Part shown: positions 33,067-43,694 of the stretch, in pieces
Position numbering within the stretch: the stretch's first letter is position 1
Layout of the letters: each line of letters starts with the position of its first letter
Assembly: GCA_037045045.1 (NCBI GenBank)
Contig: JBAOHL010000005.1
Span: 496,001-560,000 of the forward strand
Length of the DNA: 64,000 nucleotides
Reading direction: 5' to 3'
Origin: Phosphoribacter sp037045045
Lineage (GTDB): Bacteria > Actinomycetota > Actinomycetes > Actinomycetales > Dermatophilaceae
Made by a program: the position numbers and the translations under genes
The notes under the pieces: generated by a model
What the model was told of the DNA's origin: nothing
Databases searched by the model: none
The model's input: the letters and a program-made list of their open reading frames with translations, nothing else

Positions 33067-33109
33067 GGCCTACGCCGGTCGGCGGCCGGCCCCGGCCCCG
33101 CCGCGTCGG

Positions 33110-34666
33110 TCAGTCCGTCCCGTGTTGTTCGCGCATGACGGTCTTGAGCAGCTTGCCCGAGGCGTTCTTGGGCAACTCGTCGGCAAACACGACGGTCTTG
33201 GGGATCTTGTACTTGGCGAGCCGACCCTGCAGGTGTTCGATAATGTCGGCCTCGGTGGCCGTACGCCCCGGGCGCAGGACGACGACCGCTCGGCCCACCT
33301 CGCCCCAGCGCTGGTCGGGCACGCCGATGACGCCGACCTCGGCGACGGCCGGGTGCGTGTAGATCTCGGCCTCGACCTCGGCGGGATAGACGTTCTCGCC
33401 GCCGGAGATGATCATGTCCTTGAGCCGGTCGACGATGTAGAGGTAGCCGTCCTCGTCCACCCGGGCGATGTCACCGGTGCGCAGCCACCCGCCGTCCATG
33501 AGAGCGGCCGCGGTCGCGTCGGGCTTGCGCCAGTAGCCCTGGGTGACGTTGAAACCCTGGACCTGGATCTCGCCGGTGTCCCCCGCGGCCACCCCGTGGC
33601 CCTCGGGATCGACGACTCGGACATCCTCGAAGAAGCACGACGTCCCGGCCGAGCCGATTTTCACCAACGAATCACGCGCCCGCAGCATCGTCACCCCGGG
33701 CGAGGCTTCGGTGAGGCCGTAGCCCTGGAGGATGCCGAAGCCCTTGGCCTTGAACGCCTCGAGCATCGCCTCGGGCAGCGGCGCACCACCACATTGCAGG
33801 GTCCGCAGCGACGACAGGTCGGCGCTGTCCCACAGCGGGTGCTGCATGAGGTTGAGGAACATCGTCGGCGGTCCCCAGAAGAACGTCACGCCCCTGGTGG
33901 CGATGAGCTCGAAGGCCCGCTCGACGTTCCACGACTGCTCGATGTACAGCGTCCCGCCCTTGACGAAGGTCGGCATGAACTGCTGGTTCATCGCCGCGGT
34001 GTGGAACATCGGCCCGACGACGAGGGCGACCTCCTCACCGGTGAGGTCCATGTCGATGAGCCCGTTGGTCATGTTCCACGTGATGTTGCCGTGCGAGAGC
34101 ATGACGCCCTTGGGGTGGCCGGTGGTGCCGGAGGTGTACTGGATCATGAACAAGTCGTCCAGGCCGATCGGCTCGTCGAGCGGCTCGTCCGAACCCATGG
34201 CCCGGACCTGCTCGAGCGAGGTCTGACCCTCGACTCCGGTGACCGACACGAGCGTCGGGGTGAGCGGACCGTCGCCGGCCTCGGTGACCGGACGGGTGCG
34301 CAGGTCGTCCACCGTGGCGTCGACGACCTCGCCGAACGGGTCGTCCCACACGAGCACGCTCGTGCCGCTGTCGCGCATGATGTAGCCCCACTCCGGCGGG
34401 ACGAGCCGGGTGTTCAACGGCAGGAAGACCGCGCCGAGCTTGGCGGTGGCGAACATCGTCTCGACGAAGGTCGCCGCGTTGTAACCGAGGTAGGCCACCC
34501 GGTCGCCACGGGCGACCCCGAGCGCCCGCAGGCCGCGGGCCAGCCGGTTCGTGCGCTGAGCCAGCTCGGCATACGTCGTCTCGGCCCCGCGGTCGATGAG
34601 GGCGACCTTGTCGGGAGTCATCCGGATGCGCCGGTTGGGCCAGGATCCCACGCCGAGGTCGAGCAT
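33110..34666 (-). CDS. Acyl-CoA synthetase (fatty-acid-CoA ligase)
   Basis: This 518-residue AMP-forming ligase has IQYTSGTTGHPKG (near residue 176), LQGYGLTEASPG, GWLRTGDIARVDEDGY and the C-terminal KNASGKLLKTVM lysine motif. It looks like the FadD-type ligases used in fatty acid or steroid/aromatic side-chain degradation. The exact substrate is unknown. It is convergent with the APH-like kinase and divergent from the VOC gene. Confidence 0.9.
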   Translation of the reverse strand: MLDLGVGSWPNRRIRMTPDKVALIDRGAETTYAELAQRTNRLARGLRALGVARGDRVAYLGYNAATFVETMFATAKLGAVFLPLNTRLVPPEWGYIMRDSGTSVLVWDDPFGEVVDATVDDLRTRPVTEAGDGPLTPTLVSVTGVEGQTSLEQVRAMGSDEPLDEPIGLDDLFMIQYTSGTTGHPKGVMLSHGNITWNMTNGLIDMDLTGEEVALVVGPMFHTAAMNQQFMPTFVKGGTLYIEQSWNVERAFELIATRGVTFFWGPPTMFLNLMQHPLWDSADLSSLRTLQCGGAPLPEAMLEAFKAKGFGILQGYGLTEASPGVTMLRARDSLVKIGSAGTSCFFEDVRVVDPEGHGVAAGDTGEIQVQGFNVTQGYWRKPDATAAALMDGGWLRTGDIARVDEDGYLYIVDRLKDMIISGGENVYPAEVEAEIYTHPAVAEVGVIGVPDQRWGEVGRAVVVLRPGRTATEADIIEHLQGRLAKYKIPKTVVFADELPKNASGKLLKTVMREQHGTD

Positions 34667-34802
34667 GAGCGCGCCTTTCTCCAGGGTGTCGCACAGCGGA
34701 GTCGCGACGGTGTCAGCGGCAAACTAGCCGATGACCGGCCGGCCGACCGAGGAGGCCCCGCACCCATGGCGCCTGGCGGAAACCCGGCGCTACCGTGGGC
34801 CG

Positions 34803-35549
34803 ATGGCAGACATCGCCGGAATCGGGGTGCGGTGGACCTACGCGTTCCTCGACCGCCCCCGAGAGGCCTTCGACGCGGCCGCGGCGTTCTGGACCGCGGT
34901 GACCGGCTCGACGCTCTCCGCGCGACGCGGGTCGACCGGGGAGTTCGCGACGTTCCTGCCGCCCGAGGGCGATGCCTTCGTCAAGCTGCAGGCCGTCGGC
35001 AGTGGCCCGGACGTGCACCTGGATTTCGAGATCGAAGACGTCCGGTATGCCGTGGCGCTCGCCGTGCGACTCGGCGCCGAAGTGCTCGCCGATCACGGCC
35101 ACTGGGCGGTCCTCGCATCCCCGGCAGGCGTCCGCTTCTGCCTGGTCCCCTGGCACGGCGTCACCGCTCCGCCGGCGCCGACGACGCACCCTGCCGCCGG
35201 CCGCTCCCGACTCGACCAGGTCTGCCTCGATGTCGGGCCGGCCGACCACGAGCGTGAGTTGCGGTTCTGGACCGATCTCACGGGTTGGCCGCTGTCGGCG
35301 GCCACCATCCGGCCGGAGTTCTCGCTGTTGCGCCCCCCGCAGGGACTGCCCGTGCAGCTGCTCGTCCAGCGCCTCGACGCCGACCGGCCAGGGGGCGCCC
35401 ACGTCGACCTCGCCTGCTCCGATGTCGCCGCGGCCACGGCATACCACGTCTCGCTCGGCGCGCGGATACTGCGCGAGCAACCGTGGTGGACGGTCCTGTC
35501 CGATCCGGCCGGCGGGACGTACTGCCTCACCGGACGCGACCCCACCTAG
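34803..35549 (+). CDS. Two-domain VOC/glyoxalase-like protein
   Basis: This 248-residue protein has two related VOC (glyoxalase I fold) halves: FLDRPREAFDAAAAFWTAVTG with VHLDFEIEDV in the first, and LRFWTDLTGWPLS with HVDLACSDVAAATAYHVSLGA in the second. Such proteins are metal-dependent dioxygenases, isomerases or resistance binders. No metal-ligand set can be assigned confidently. The ATG at 34803 is chosen over an in-frame ATG at 34731 because the extra residues show no family similarity. It is followed after nine bases by the DUF255 gene. Confidence 0.78.
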   Translation: MADIAGIGVRWTYAFLDRPREAFDAAAAFWTAVTGSTLSARRGSTGEFATFLPPEGDAFVKLQAVGSGPDVHLDFEIEDVRYAVALAVRLGAEVLADHGHWAVLASPAGVRFCLVPWHGVTAPPAPTTHPAAGRSRLDQVCLDVGPADHERELRFWTDLTGWPLSAATIRPEFSLLRPPQGLPVQLLVQRLDADRPGGAHVDLACSDVAAATAYHVSLGARILREQPWWTVLSDPAGGTYCLTGRDPT

Positions 35550-35558
35550 GGTGATTCG

Positions 35559-37537
<1,979 letters not shown>

Positions 37538-37553
<16 letters not shown>

Positions 37554-38281
37554 CTCATCTCGGGGGCGTTGCGCGCGAAGGCGTCCCGAGCCTTCGTCCC
37601 GCCGACGAACAGTGCCGTGGCCCAGATGTCGGCCCACACCAGGGTCGGCCCGACCACCGACGTCGACCCCGCCCGGCCCACCGCGCGACCGGTGGCCGGG
37701 TCGTAGAGATGGGCTCCCCTGGCGGCGGTGCCCGACGTCGCGACGGCCCCTTCGGTGAGCGGCACGACCCGCGCGATCTGGCCGCGGTCGTGCGGGTCCT
37801 CGATGCCGACCCGCCACGGTGCTGCGGCGTCGCCGACCGGTGGCACGTGCCGGTGCCGGCCGGCGAGCACGTCCCCACCGGCGTTGACGCACCAGGCGAC
37901 CCCGGGCAGCGAGGCGAGCACGGCGCCGGCCCGGTCGACCGCCCAGCCCTTGACGAGGCCGGTGGGATCGAAGCGCGGTATGCCGTCGGGGTCCGGCAAC
38001 GTCGTCGTGAAGGCGCCGGCGGTGAGCTCGCGGGCCTGCTCGCCGATGGCCTGGGCCTCGGCGACCAGCGGGTCGCACTGGGAGACCGACAGTTCCCCGC
38101 GCCGAAGCCGGCTCACCGGCGAGTCCGACTGCCAGGTCGAGAAGAGGTCGTCCATGCGCCGCAGCTCCGTCAATGCGGCTGCCACGGTGCGTTCGACCGT
38201 CTCGGAAGTCAGGTCCTCGCCGCGCAGGTGGATGCTCACCGGCAACCCCATCACCTGTTCGACGAAGGCCCGTCTGCTCAC
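37538..38281 (-). CDS. apbE: FAD:protein FMN transferase (ApbE)
   Basis: This 247-residue enzyme attaches FMN from FAD to a Thr/Ser of flavoproteins. Family motifs are visible: the N-terminal QVMGLPVSIHLRG, GGDVLAGRHRH and the C-terminal ATSGTAARGAHLYDPATGRA and WADIWATALFVGG. There is no obvious signal peptide or lipobox, although most ApbE proteins act outside the cytoplasm; this may be an unusual cytosolic form or a secretion route not seen here. Its start overlaps the stop of the FMN-binding gene, and the predicted target is that protein. Confidence 0.88.
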
Positions 38282-38772
38282 AGGTGCGCCTGGTCGATCG
38301 CCGACTGGAGGGACTGGATGTAGGCCCGGCTGGTCACCGTCGCCCCGGAGACCATGTCGATGTCGGCGCTCTGGGCGGCAACCGCCTCCCGGTTGAGGAT
38401 CGGCACGGTGCGGTTGTTGATGGCGATGTCCTTGCTGTCCCGGTTGGGGATCTGCAGGACCGTGGCGGCGGTGATCTTGCCTCCGGAGACGGTGATCTGG
38501 ACCTGGACGTTGCCGAAGCGCGTCGCCACGGCGGCGCCGGCGTACGTCGCCGACGCGGTCGCGCCGGATGAACCCGACGAGCCCGACGAGCCGGACGAGC
38601 CGGACGAGCCACTTGAGCCTGAGGAACCGCTCGTCCCGGACGAGCCGCTGGTGGCCTGCGCGCCGGACACGGCGACGTTGGCCGAGCTCGTGCTCGACGT
38701 CGACGTGCGGTAGCTGAAGAGCAGCACGAGCACGGTCAGGGTGCTCATGGCCCAGATGACGATGCGTCTCAT
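38278..38772 (-). CDS. FMN-binding (flavinylated) membrane-anchored protein
   Basis: This 164-residue protein begins with a hydrophobic segment (IVIWAMSTLTVLVLLFSY), has a Gly/Ser-rich linker (about eight SSG units), and ends with an FMN-binding domain (RFGNVQVQITVSGGKITAA) carrying the flavinylation motif DMVSGATVTS near residue 140. The Thr of SGAT is the expected site where ApbE attaches FMN. Neighbouring apbE and a ferric-reductase-like gene support an extracytosolic electron carrier. The linker looks repeat-expanded. Confidence 0.88.
   Translation of the reverse strand: MRRIVIWAMSTLTVLVLLFSYRTSTSSTSSANVAVSGAQATSGSSGTSGSSGSSGSSGSSGSSGSSGSSGATASATYAGAAVATRFGNVQVQITVSGGKITAATVLQIPNRDSKDIAINNRTVPILNREAVAAQSADIDMVSGATVTSRAYIQSLQSAIDQAHL
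38564..38650. repeat. 9-base repeats coding a Ser-Ser-Gly linker
   Basis: Repeated GACGAGCCS units encode the SSG linker of the FMN-binding protein. Copies are imperfect and in frame. Length may vary between strains. Confidence 0.75.
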
Positions 38773-38827
38773 GGCGGGACTTCCTGAAGCTGGCTGGATC
38801 GATCGGGTCGGGTGGCGGATCGCGGTG

Positions 38828-40258
38828 CTAGTAGGCGAAGCGTTCGGTGTGGATATGGGCCTGGGCGACTCCCCCGGCGCGGGCGGCCTGCACGACCAGG
38901 TCGATCCACTCGGGATTGCCGCACACGTAGACGTCGTGGTGTTCGAGGTCGGGCACGAGATGGCGCAGCGCGTCGACGTCGCGCAGGTGGGCCGCCGATT
39001 GCGGCAGCCACGAGGGGCGTTCGGCCACGCGTGGCCCGAGCACGGTGAAGATCCGGGCCCCTCTCGCGGCCGCCAGAGCGGCCAACTCGTCGGTGAGGAC
39101 GAGGTCTGCGCCACTGTGCGCCCGGTAGACGAGGGTGACGTCGCCGGTGGACTGCGGCAGGGCCTCGAACAGGGCACGCAGCGGCGCGACGCCGATACCG
39201 GACCCCATGAGCAGCACCTTGCGCCGCGTGCGGACACCGGGGTGCAGCCGTCCGTACGGCCCTTCGAGCAGCACCCGCGACCCGACCTTCAGCCTCGGCA
39301 GTCCCGAGGAGCCGTCGCCCACGTGCGCGACGGTGATCCGCAGAGACTGCCCGTCGGGCGCCGCCGACAGCGAGTAGGGATGGGCGCGGGAGGCTCCGGG
39401 GTTGCCGAGGAAGCGCCACTGGAAGTACTGGCCGGCCTCCACCGGCAGCCGGTGCAGATCGCGACCCCGCACGACGACGGTCGTGGCCCCCGGGCCTTCG
39501 GGGCGCACCTGCGCGACGTAGAGGCGGTGGCGCAGCGTGCGAGAGAGCGGCAGGCCGACGCGGCAGCAGAGGATCGCCACGACCGCGGCACCCCACAGCC
39601 CCCACCAGAACACCGTGGCGAGGCGATTGCCGACGAACTCCTGACCGGTCCACAGCTGGTGCGGCAAGGCCAGACCCACCCCGAGGTAGGCGTACAGATG
39701 CAGGAGGTGCCATGACTCGTACCGCAGCCGGGTCCTGGCCCGGCGCACCGAGGTGACGACGACGAGACACAGCGCAAGGGTGCCGGCCACCGCGAGGAGC
39801 ATCCCCGGGTCGTTGACGACGACGTCGACGATGGTGCCCCAGATCCCCTGCCGGGTGGCGGCGGCATACCCCAACCAGATGAGCCCGATATGCGCCCACA
39901 TGAGCGAGAACGACCAGAACCCCACGAGCCGGTGCCGCCGGGCGAGTTCGTCCTGCCCGTAACTGCGTTCCACCGCGGGGATGCGCGCCATGAGCAGCAC
40001 CTGCACGAGCAGCAGGTCCGCACTCACCAAGCCGGTCAGGCGGCCGGTCGCGGTCAACGCACCGGTCATCGTGCGCAGCTCTTGGAGTCCGCCGCCACGC
40101 ACCCACAGGGCGACGACGACGAGCATGGTCCCCCAGGTCAGGGCGCCGGCCGCGTCCCGCCACCAACGGGGGGTCCTGGGCAGCCCGACGGGACGCTGCG
40201 CAGGCCCCGGAATCGGCTCCTGCCCGGTGCCCGCCGGGGTGAGGGTGGTTGCGCTCAT
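38828..40258 (-). CDS. Ferric-reductase-like flavocytochrome with FAD/NAD(P)H domain
   Basis: This 476-residue protein has an N-terminal transmembrane ferric-reductase domain (LVSADLLLVQVLLMARIPAV, HRLVGFWSFSLMWAHIGL, SWHLLHLYAYLGVGLALP, with paired His in helices for haem binding) and a C-terminal ferredoxin-reductase module: the FAD motif AHPYSLSAAP, the NAD motif LLMGSGIGVAPLRAL and the terminal CGNPEWID. It would move electrons from cytosolic NAD(P)H across the membrane, plausibly to the flavinylated protein next door. Confidence 0.9.
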   Translation of the reverse strand: MSATTLTPAGTGQEPIPGPAQRPVGLPRTPRWWRDAAGALTWGTMLVVVALWVRGGGLQELRTMTGALTATGRLTGLVSADLLLVQVLLMARIPAVERSYGQDELARRHRLVGFWSFSLMWAHIGLIWLGYAAATRQGIWGTIVDVVVNDPGMLLAVAGTLALCLVVVTSVRRARTRLRYESWHLLHLYAYLGVGLALPHQLWTGQEFVGNRLATVFWWGLWGAAVVAILCCRVGLPLSRTLRHRLYVAQVRPEGPGATTVVVRGRDLHRLPVEAGQYFQWRFLGNPGASRAHPYSLSAAPDGQSLRITVAHVGDGSSGLPRLKVGSRVLLEGPYGRLHPGVRTRRKVLLMGSGIGVAPLRALFEALPQSTGDVTLVYRAHSGADLVLTDELAALAAARGARIFTVLGPRVAERPSWLPQSAAHLRDVDALRHLVPDLEHHDVYVCGNPEWIDLVVQAARAGGVAQAHIHTERFAY

Positions 40259-40342
40259 GGGACGACCCTGCCGCGCTAGCCTGAGCGTTTCCTGTGAGCG
40301 GCCGATGGGTCCGCTGGATGCGTCTGCGGTATGCCGCGTCGG

Positions 40343-41116
40343 TCAGCTCCACAGACCGAGCAGGGACCCGCCGATCCGCACGACGAACGCCGCGACGACG
40401 ACGACGAAGACCCCCCGGACGAACCCGCTACCCAGGCGCACCGCGGTGCGGGCGCCGAGGTACCCGCCGACCAGATTGCACGCCGCGATGACCACCCCCA
40501 CCCCGACCATCACATGGCCCAGCGGCGCGAACACCGCCAGCGCCCCGAGGTTGGTCGCGAAGTTGGCGATCTTGGCCTTCGCGCTGGCCTCGAGGAAGGC
40601 GTAACCGAGCAGACCGACGAGGGCGAAGACGAGGAACGAGCCGGTGCCCGGCCCCAGCGCCCCGTCGTAGACCCCGACGACGAGGCCGACGAGGGCGGCA
40701 TACCCGGTATGCCGTCCCCCGGAGTACCGCAGCACCGTCTCCCGGCCCAGCTGCGGCTTGAGCAGGATGGCCGTCCCCACGACGAGGAGCATGACCAGGA
40801 CGATGGGGTTGAAGGCGCTCTTGGGGATGTGCAGCCCGACGAGGGCGCCGCCGACCGCCCCGAGGAATGCGGTCGCGGCCATCGGCGCCGCGGTGCGCAG
40901 GTCGGGGCGCACCCGGCGGTAGTACGTCAGGGACGCCGTCGATGTCCCGAAGATCGAGCCGAACTTGTTCGTCGCGAGCAGCTGCGCCGGGGTCGCGCCG
41001 GGGTAGCCGAGCAGCAGGGCCGGTAGCTGGATGAGCCCGCCCCCGCCGACGACGGCGTCGACCCACCCGGCGAGGAAGGCCGCCGCTCCGACGAGGGCCA
41101 GGGTGAGGTCAGGCAT
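40343..41116 (-). CDS. TauE/SafE-family sulfite exporter-like membrane protein
   Basis: This 257-residue protein has about eight hydrophobic helices with the TauE/SafE pattern: LALVGAAAFLAGWVDAVVGGGGL near the N-terminus (split here: VGAAAFLAGWVDAVVGG) and the mid-protein repeat GVYDGALGPGTGSFLVFALV. Such proteins export sulfite or organosulfonates, or move other small anions. The ATG at 41116 overlaps the HAD stop by eight bases, so the two are translationally coupled. The substrate is not resolved. Confidence 0.88.
   Translation of the reverse strand: MPDLTLALVGAAAFLAGWVDAVVGGGGLIQLPALLLGYPGATPAQLLATNKFGSIFGTSTASLTYYRRVRPDLRTAAPMAATAFLGAVGGALVGLHIPKSAFNPIVLVMLLVVGTAILLKPQLGRETVLRYSGGRHTGYAALVGLVVGVYDGALGPGTGSFLVFALVGLLGYAFLEASAKAKIANFATNLGALAVFAPLGHVMVGVGVVIAACNLVGGYLGARTAVRLGSGFVRGVFVVVVAAFVVRIGGSLLGLWS
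40696..40714. repeat. Inverted pair of the dispersed motif (19 bases)
   Basis: CGGCATACC-C-GGTATGCCG is a perfect inverted repeat with a one-base centre inside the TauE/SafE gene, coding HTGYA. Both arms are full copies of the 9-base motif form. Confidence 0.9.
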
Positions 41117-41888
41117 TCCAGGCGGCGACGATCGCGGCGATGTCGGCCAGCTCGTGGGCCACTGCGTCGGGGGTTGCCGAGTGCGACACCTGTTGAGTCT
41201 CGGGGATGTCCGAATGGGGGATCCAGATGGCCCGCATGCCCGCGGACTGCGGCCCGTGGACGTCCTCGTACGAGCGGTCTCCGACGTACACGCACGCCCG
41301 CGGGTCCACCTCCAACGCCGCCGCCGCGGCGAGGAAGATCTCGGTGCGCGGCTTGACCCAGGGCGTCTCGCTGGAATAGACGTCCGCGTCGACCAGCCCG
41401 AGCACCCCGTCGCGCTCGAAGATCTCCCGGTGGTAGCCCCGGTCCCAGATCGTGTTGGAGAGCACGCCCACCCGGATCCCGTTGCCGCGCAATGATTCCC
41501 AGAGCGGCGCGATCGCCGGGTCGGTGAAAGTGTGCGGCTCCCAGAAGCGCCGGTATGCCGCGAGCCCGGCATGGGTGTCCGGGTGGTCGGGCGCGAGCCC
41601 CACAGCCGCGAAGATGTCTTCGAGCCGGGCGCTGGCGCCCGTGGCCCGACCCGCCGCCCAGGCCGCGGACTCGTGGTCGATGAGCAGCCCGGCGAGCCGG
41701 CCCGCGCCCTCCGGCTCCCCGACCGCCGCCCGGGCGAAGACATGCCACTGCTCGAACAGGTCGACGGTGTGCCATGGCGTGATCGTGCCGCCCCAGTCGA
41801 AGATCACCCCGGCCACCGGGCCCGAGCCCGTCGAGCCGCTCGGGCGCGAGCCGGCCGGACCGCCCGAGCCCGAGGCGGCCGTGCTCAC
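41109..41888 (-). CDS. HAD-family hydrolase
   Basis: This protein of about 259 residues has HAD motif I VIFDWGGTIT (Asp nucleophile kept, the second Asp replaced by Gly as in some HAD subclasses), motif II VGVLSNTIWD, the lysine motif SSETPWVKPRTEIF and motif IV VGDRSYEDVHG. It is a phosphatase or related hydrolase of unknown substrate. The GTG at 41888 overlaps the proS stop as GTGA. Positions 8-25 before the motif are Gly/Ser-rich and may not be folded. Confidence 0.85.
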   Translation of the reverse strand: MSTAASGSGGPAGSRPSGSTGSGPVAGVIFDWGGTITPWHTVDLFEQWHVFARAAVGEPEGAGRLAGLLIDHESAAWAAGRATGASARLEDIFAAVGLAPDHPDTHAGLAAYRRFWEPHTFTDPAIAPLWESLRGNGIRVGVLSNTIWDRGYHREIFERDGVLGLVDADVYSSETPWVKPRTEIFLAAAAALEVDPRACVYVGDRSYEDVHGPQSAGMRAIWIPHSDIPETQQVSHSATPDAVAHELADIAAIVAAWNA

Positions 41889-43651
41889 CCGGCCCGGACC
41901 TCGCGGCATACCGCGTCGACCGCCTCGGCGAGGGCCACCTCGCGCCGCTGCCCGCTGCGCCGGTCCTTGACCTCGACCAGGCCGTCGACCAGCCCGCGTC
42001 CGACGACGACGATGGTCGGGACGCCGATGAGCTCGGAGTCCTTGAACTTCACCCCCGGCGACACGCCGCGTCGGTCGTCGAAAATCACGGCGAGGCCCGC
42101 AGCCGAGAACGCCCTAGAGAGTTCCTCGGCGGCGAGGAAGACGGCCTCGTCCTTGCCGGTCGCGACGAGGTGGACGTCGGCGGGGCTGACCGCCCTCGGC
42201 CACACGAGGCCGGCGTCGTCGTGGTTGCCCTCGGCGATCGCCGCGACGGCGCGCGAGACGCCGACGCCGTAGGAGCCCATCGTCACCGTGACGAGGCGAC
42301 CGTGCTCGTCGAGCACCTGAAGGTCCAACGCCGACGTGTACTTGCGGCCGAGTTGGAAGATGTGCCCCATCTCGATGCCTCGCGCGGCGGTGAGCTCGTG
42401 TCCGCAGGAGGGGCAGGGGTCACCGATGCGGACCTCGGCGGCCTCGATGGTCCCGTCGGAGGAGAAGTCCCGACCGGCGACGAGCCCGAGGACGTGACTG
42501 CCGTGGACGTTGGCGCCGGTGACCCACGCGGTGCCCGGCGAGATCCGCGGGTCGGTGAGGTAGCGCACCCCGGTCGACGAGTTCGTCCCGAGCGCCTCGG
42601 GGCCGATATACCCGCGGACCAGACCCGGGTATGCCGCGAACGCCGCCTCGTCGAACGGCGCGGCGATCGCCGGCTCCACCTGGGCGGCCAGGCGCTTCTC
42701 GTCGACCTCGCGGTCCCCGGGCACGCCGATGACGAGCGGCTCGCGTCGCCCGTCCGGGTGGACGATCTGGACGACGACGTTCTTGAGCGTGTCGGCGGCG
42801 GTCCAGACCCCGTCGCCCCGCGGGTGCGCCTCGTTGAGGAAGTCGACGAGGGTCTCGATCGTCGGCGTCCCAGGCGTCGGGACGACCTGTGCCGGCGGAA
42901 GGTCGTCGAACGGCACCGGCTCGGGCATGGGGACCTTGACGGCCTCGACGTTCGCGGCATACCCGCAGTGCGGGCACGTGACATAGGTGTCCTCGCCGTT
43001 CTCGGCGGTCGCGAGGAACTCCTCGGACTTCGACCCACCCATCGCGCCGGCCATCGCCTCGACGATGACGTAGTGGAACCCCAGCCGGTCGAAGATCTTG
43101 ATGTACGCGTCGCGGTGCGCGTCATAGGACTTGGCCAGGCCCACCTCGTCGATGTCGAAGGAGTAGGAGTCCTTCATGACGAACTCGCGCCCGCGCAGCA
43201 GGCCGGCGCGCGGCCGGGCCTCGTCGCGATACTTCGTCTGGATCTGGTACAGCGAAACCGGCAGGTCCTTGTAGGAGGAGAAGAGGTCCTTGACGGCGAG
43301 GGCGAACAGCTCCTCGTGGGTCGGGCCGAGCAGGTAGTCCCCACCCTTGCGGTCCTTGAGCCGGAAGATGTTCTCGCCGTACTCGGTCCACCGACCGGTG
43401 GCCTCGTAGGGCTCGCGGGGCAACAGCGCCGGGAAGAGCAGCTCCTGGCTGATCTGGTCCATCTCCTCGCGGATGACGTCCTCGACCCGGCGCAGCACCC
43501 GCATGCCCAGCGGCAGCCACGTGTAGATCCCCGGGCTGACCCGCCGGATGTACCCCGCGCGCACGAGCAGCCGATGGCTGGGCACCTCGGCATCGGCCGG
43601 GTCCTCGCGAAGGGTTCGCAGGAACAACGAGGACATGCGTAGGACGGTCAC
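41885..43651 (-). CDS. proS: Prolyl-tRNA synthetase
   Basis: This 588-residue class II synthetase has MRVLRRVEDVIREEMDQI, the motif 2 region RDEARPRAGLLRGREFVMKD and motif 3 TMGSYGVGVSRAVAAI, with the INS editing insertion in the middle (about residues 230-410). It charges tRNA-Pro. GTG at 43651 and ATG at 43636 are both possible starts; most homologues begin MSSLFLRTLREDPADAE. No T-box was seen. It lies at the start of a conserved actinobacterial segment, followed by the HAD gene. Confidence 0.95.
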   Translation of the reverse strand: MTVLRMSSLFLRTLREDPADAEVPSHRLLVRAGYIRRVSPGIYTWLPLGMRVLRRVEDVIREEMDQISQELLFPALLPREPYEATGRWTEYGENIFRLKDRKGGDYLLGPTHEELFALAVKDLFSSYKDLPVSLYQIQTKYRDEARPRAGLLRGREFVMKDSYSFDIDEVGLAKSYDAHRDAYIKIFDRLGFHYVIVEAMAGAMGGSKSEEFLATAENGEDTYVTCPHCGYAANVEAVKVPMPEPVPFDDLPPAQVVPTPGTPTIETLVDFLNEAHPRGDGVWTAADTLKNVVVQIVHPDGRREPLVIGVPGDREVDEKRLAAQVEPAIAAPFDEAAFAAYPGLVRGYIGPEALGTNSSTGVRYLTDPRISPGTAWVTGANVHGSHVLGLVAGRDFSSDGTIEAAEVRIGDPCPSCGHELTAARGIEMGHIFQLGRKYTSALDLQVLDEHGRLVTVTMGSYGVGVSRAVAAIAEGNHDDAGLVWPRAVSPADVHLVATGKDEAVFLAAEELSRAFSAAGLAVIFDDRRGVSPGVKFKDSELIGVPTIVVVGRGLVDGLVEVKDRRSGQRREVALAEAVDAVCREVRAG

Positions 43652-43694
43652 GGCGGGTCTCTCTTTCGGTCCCGGGCAGGATACCGGCCGGCGC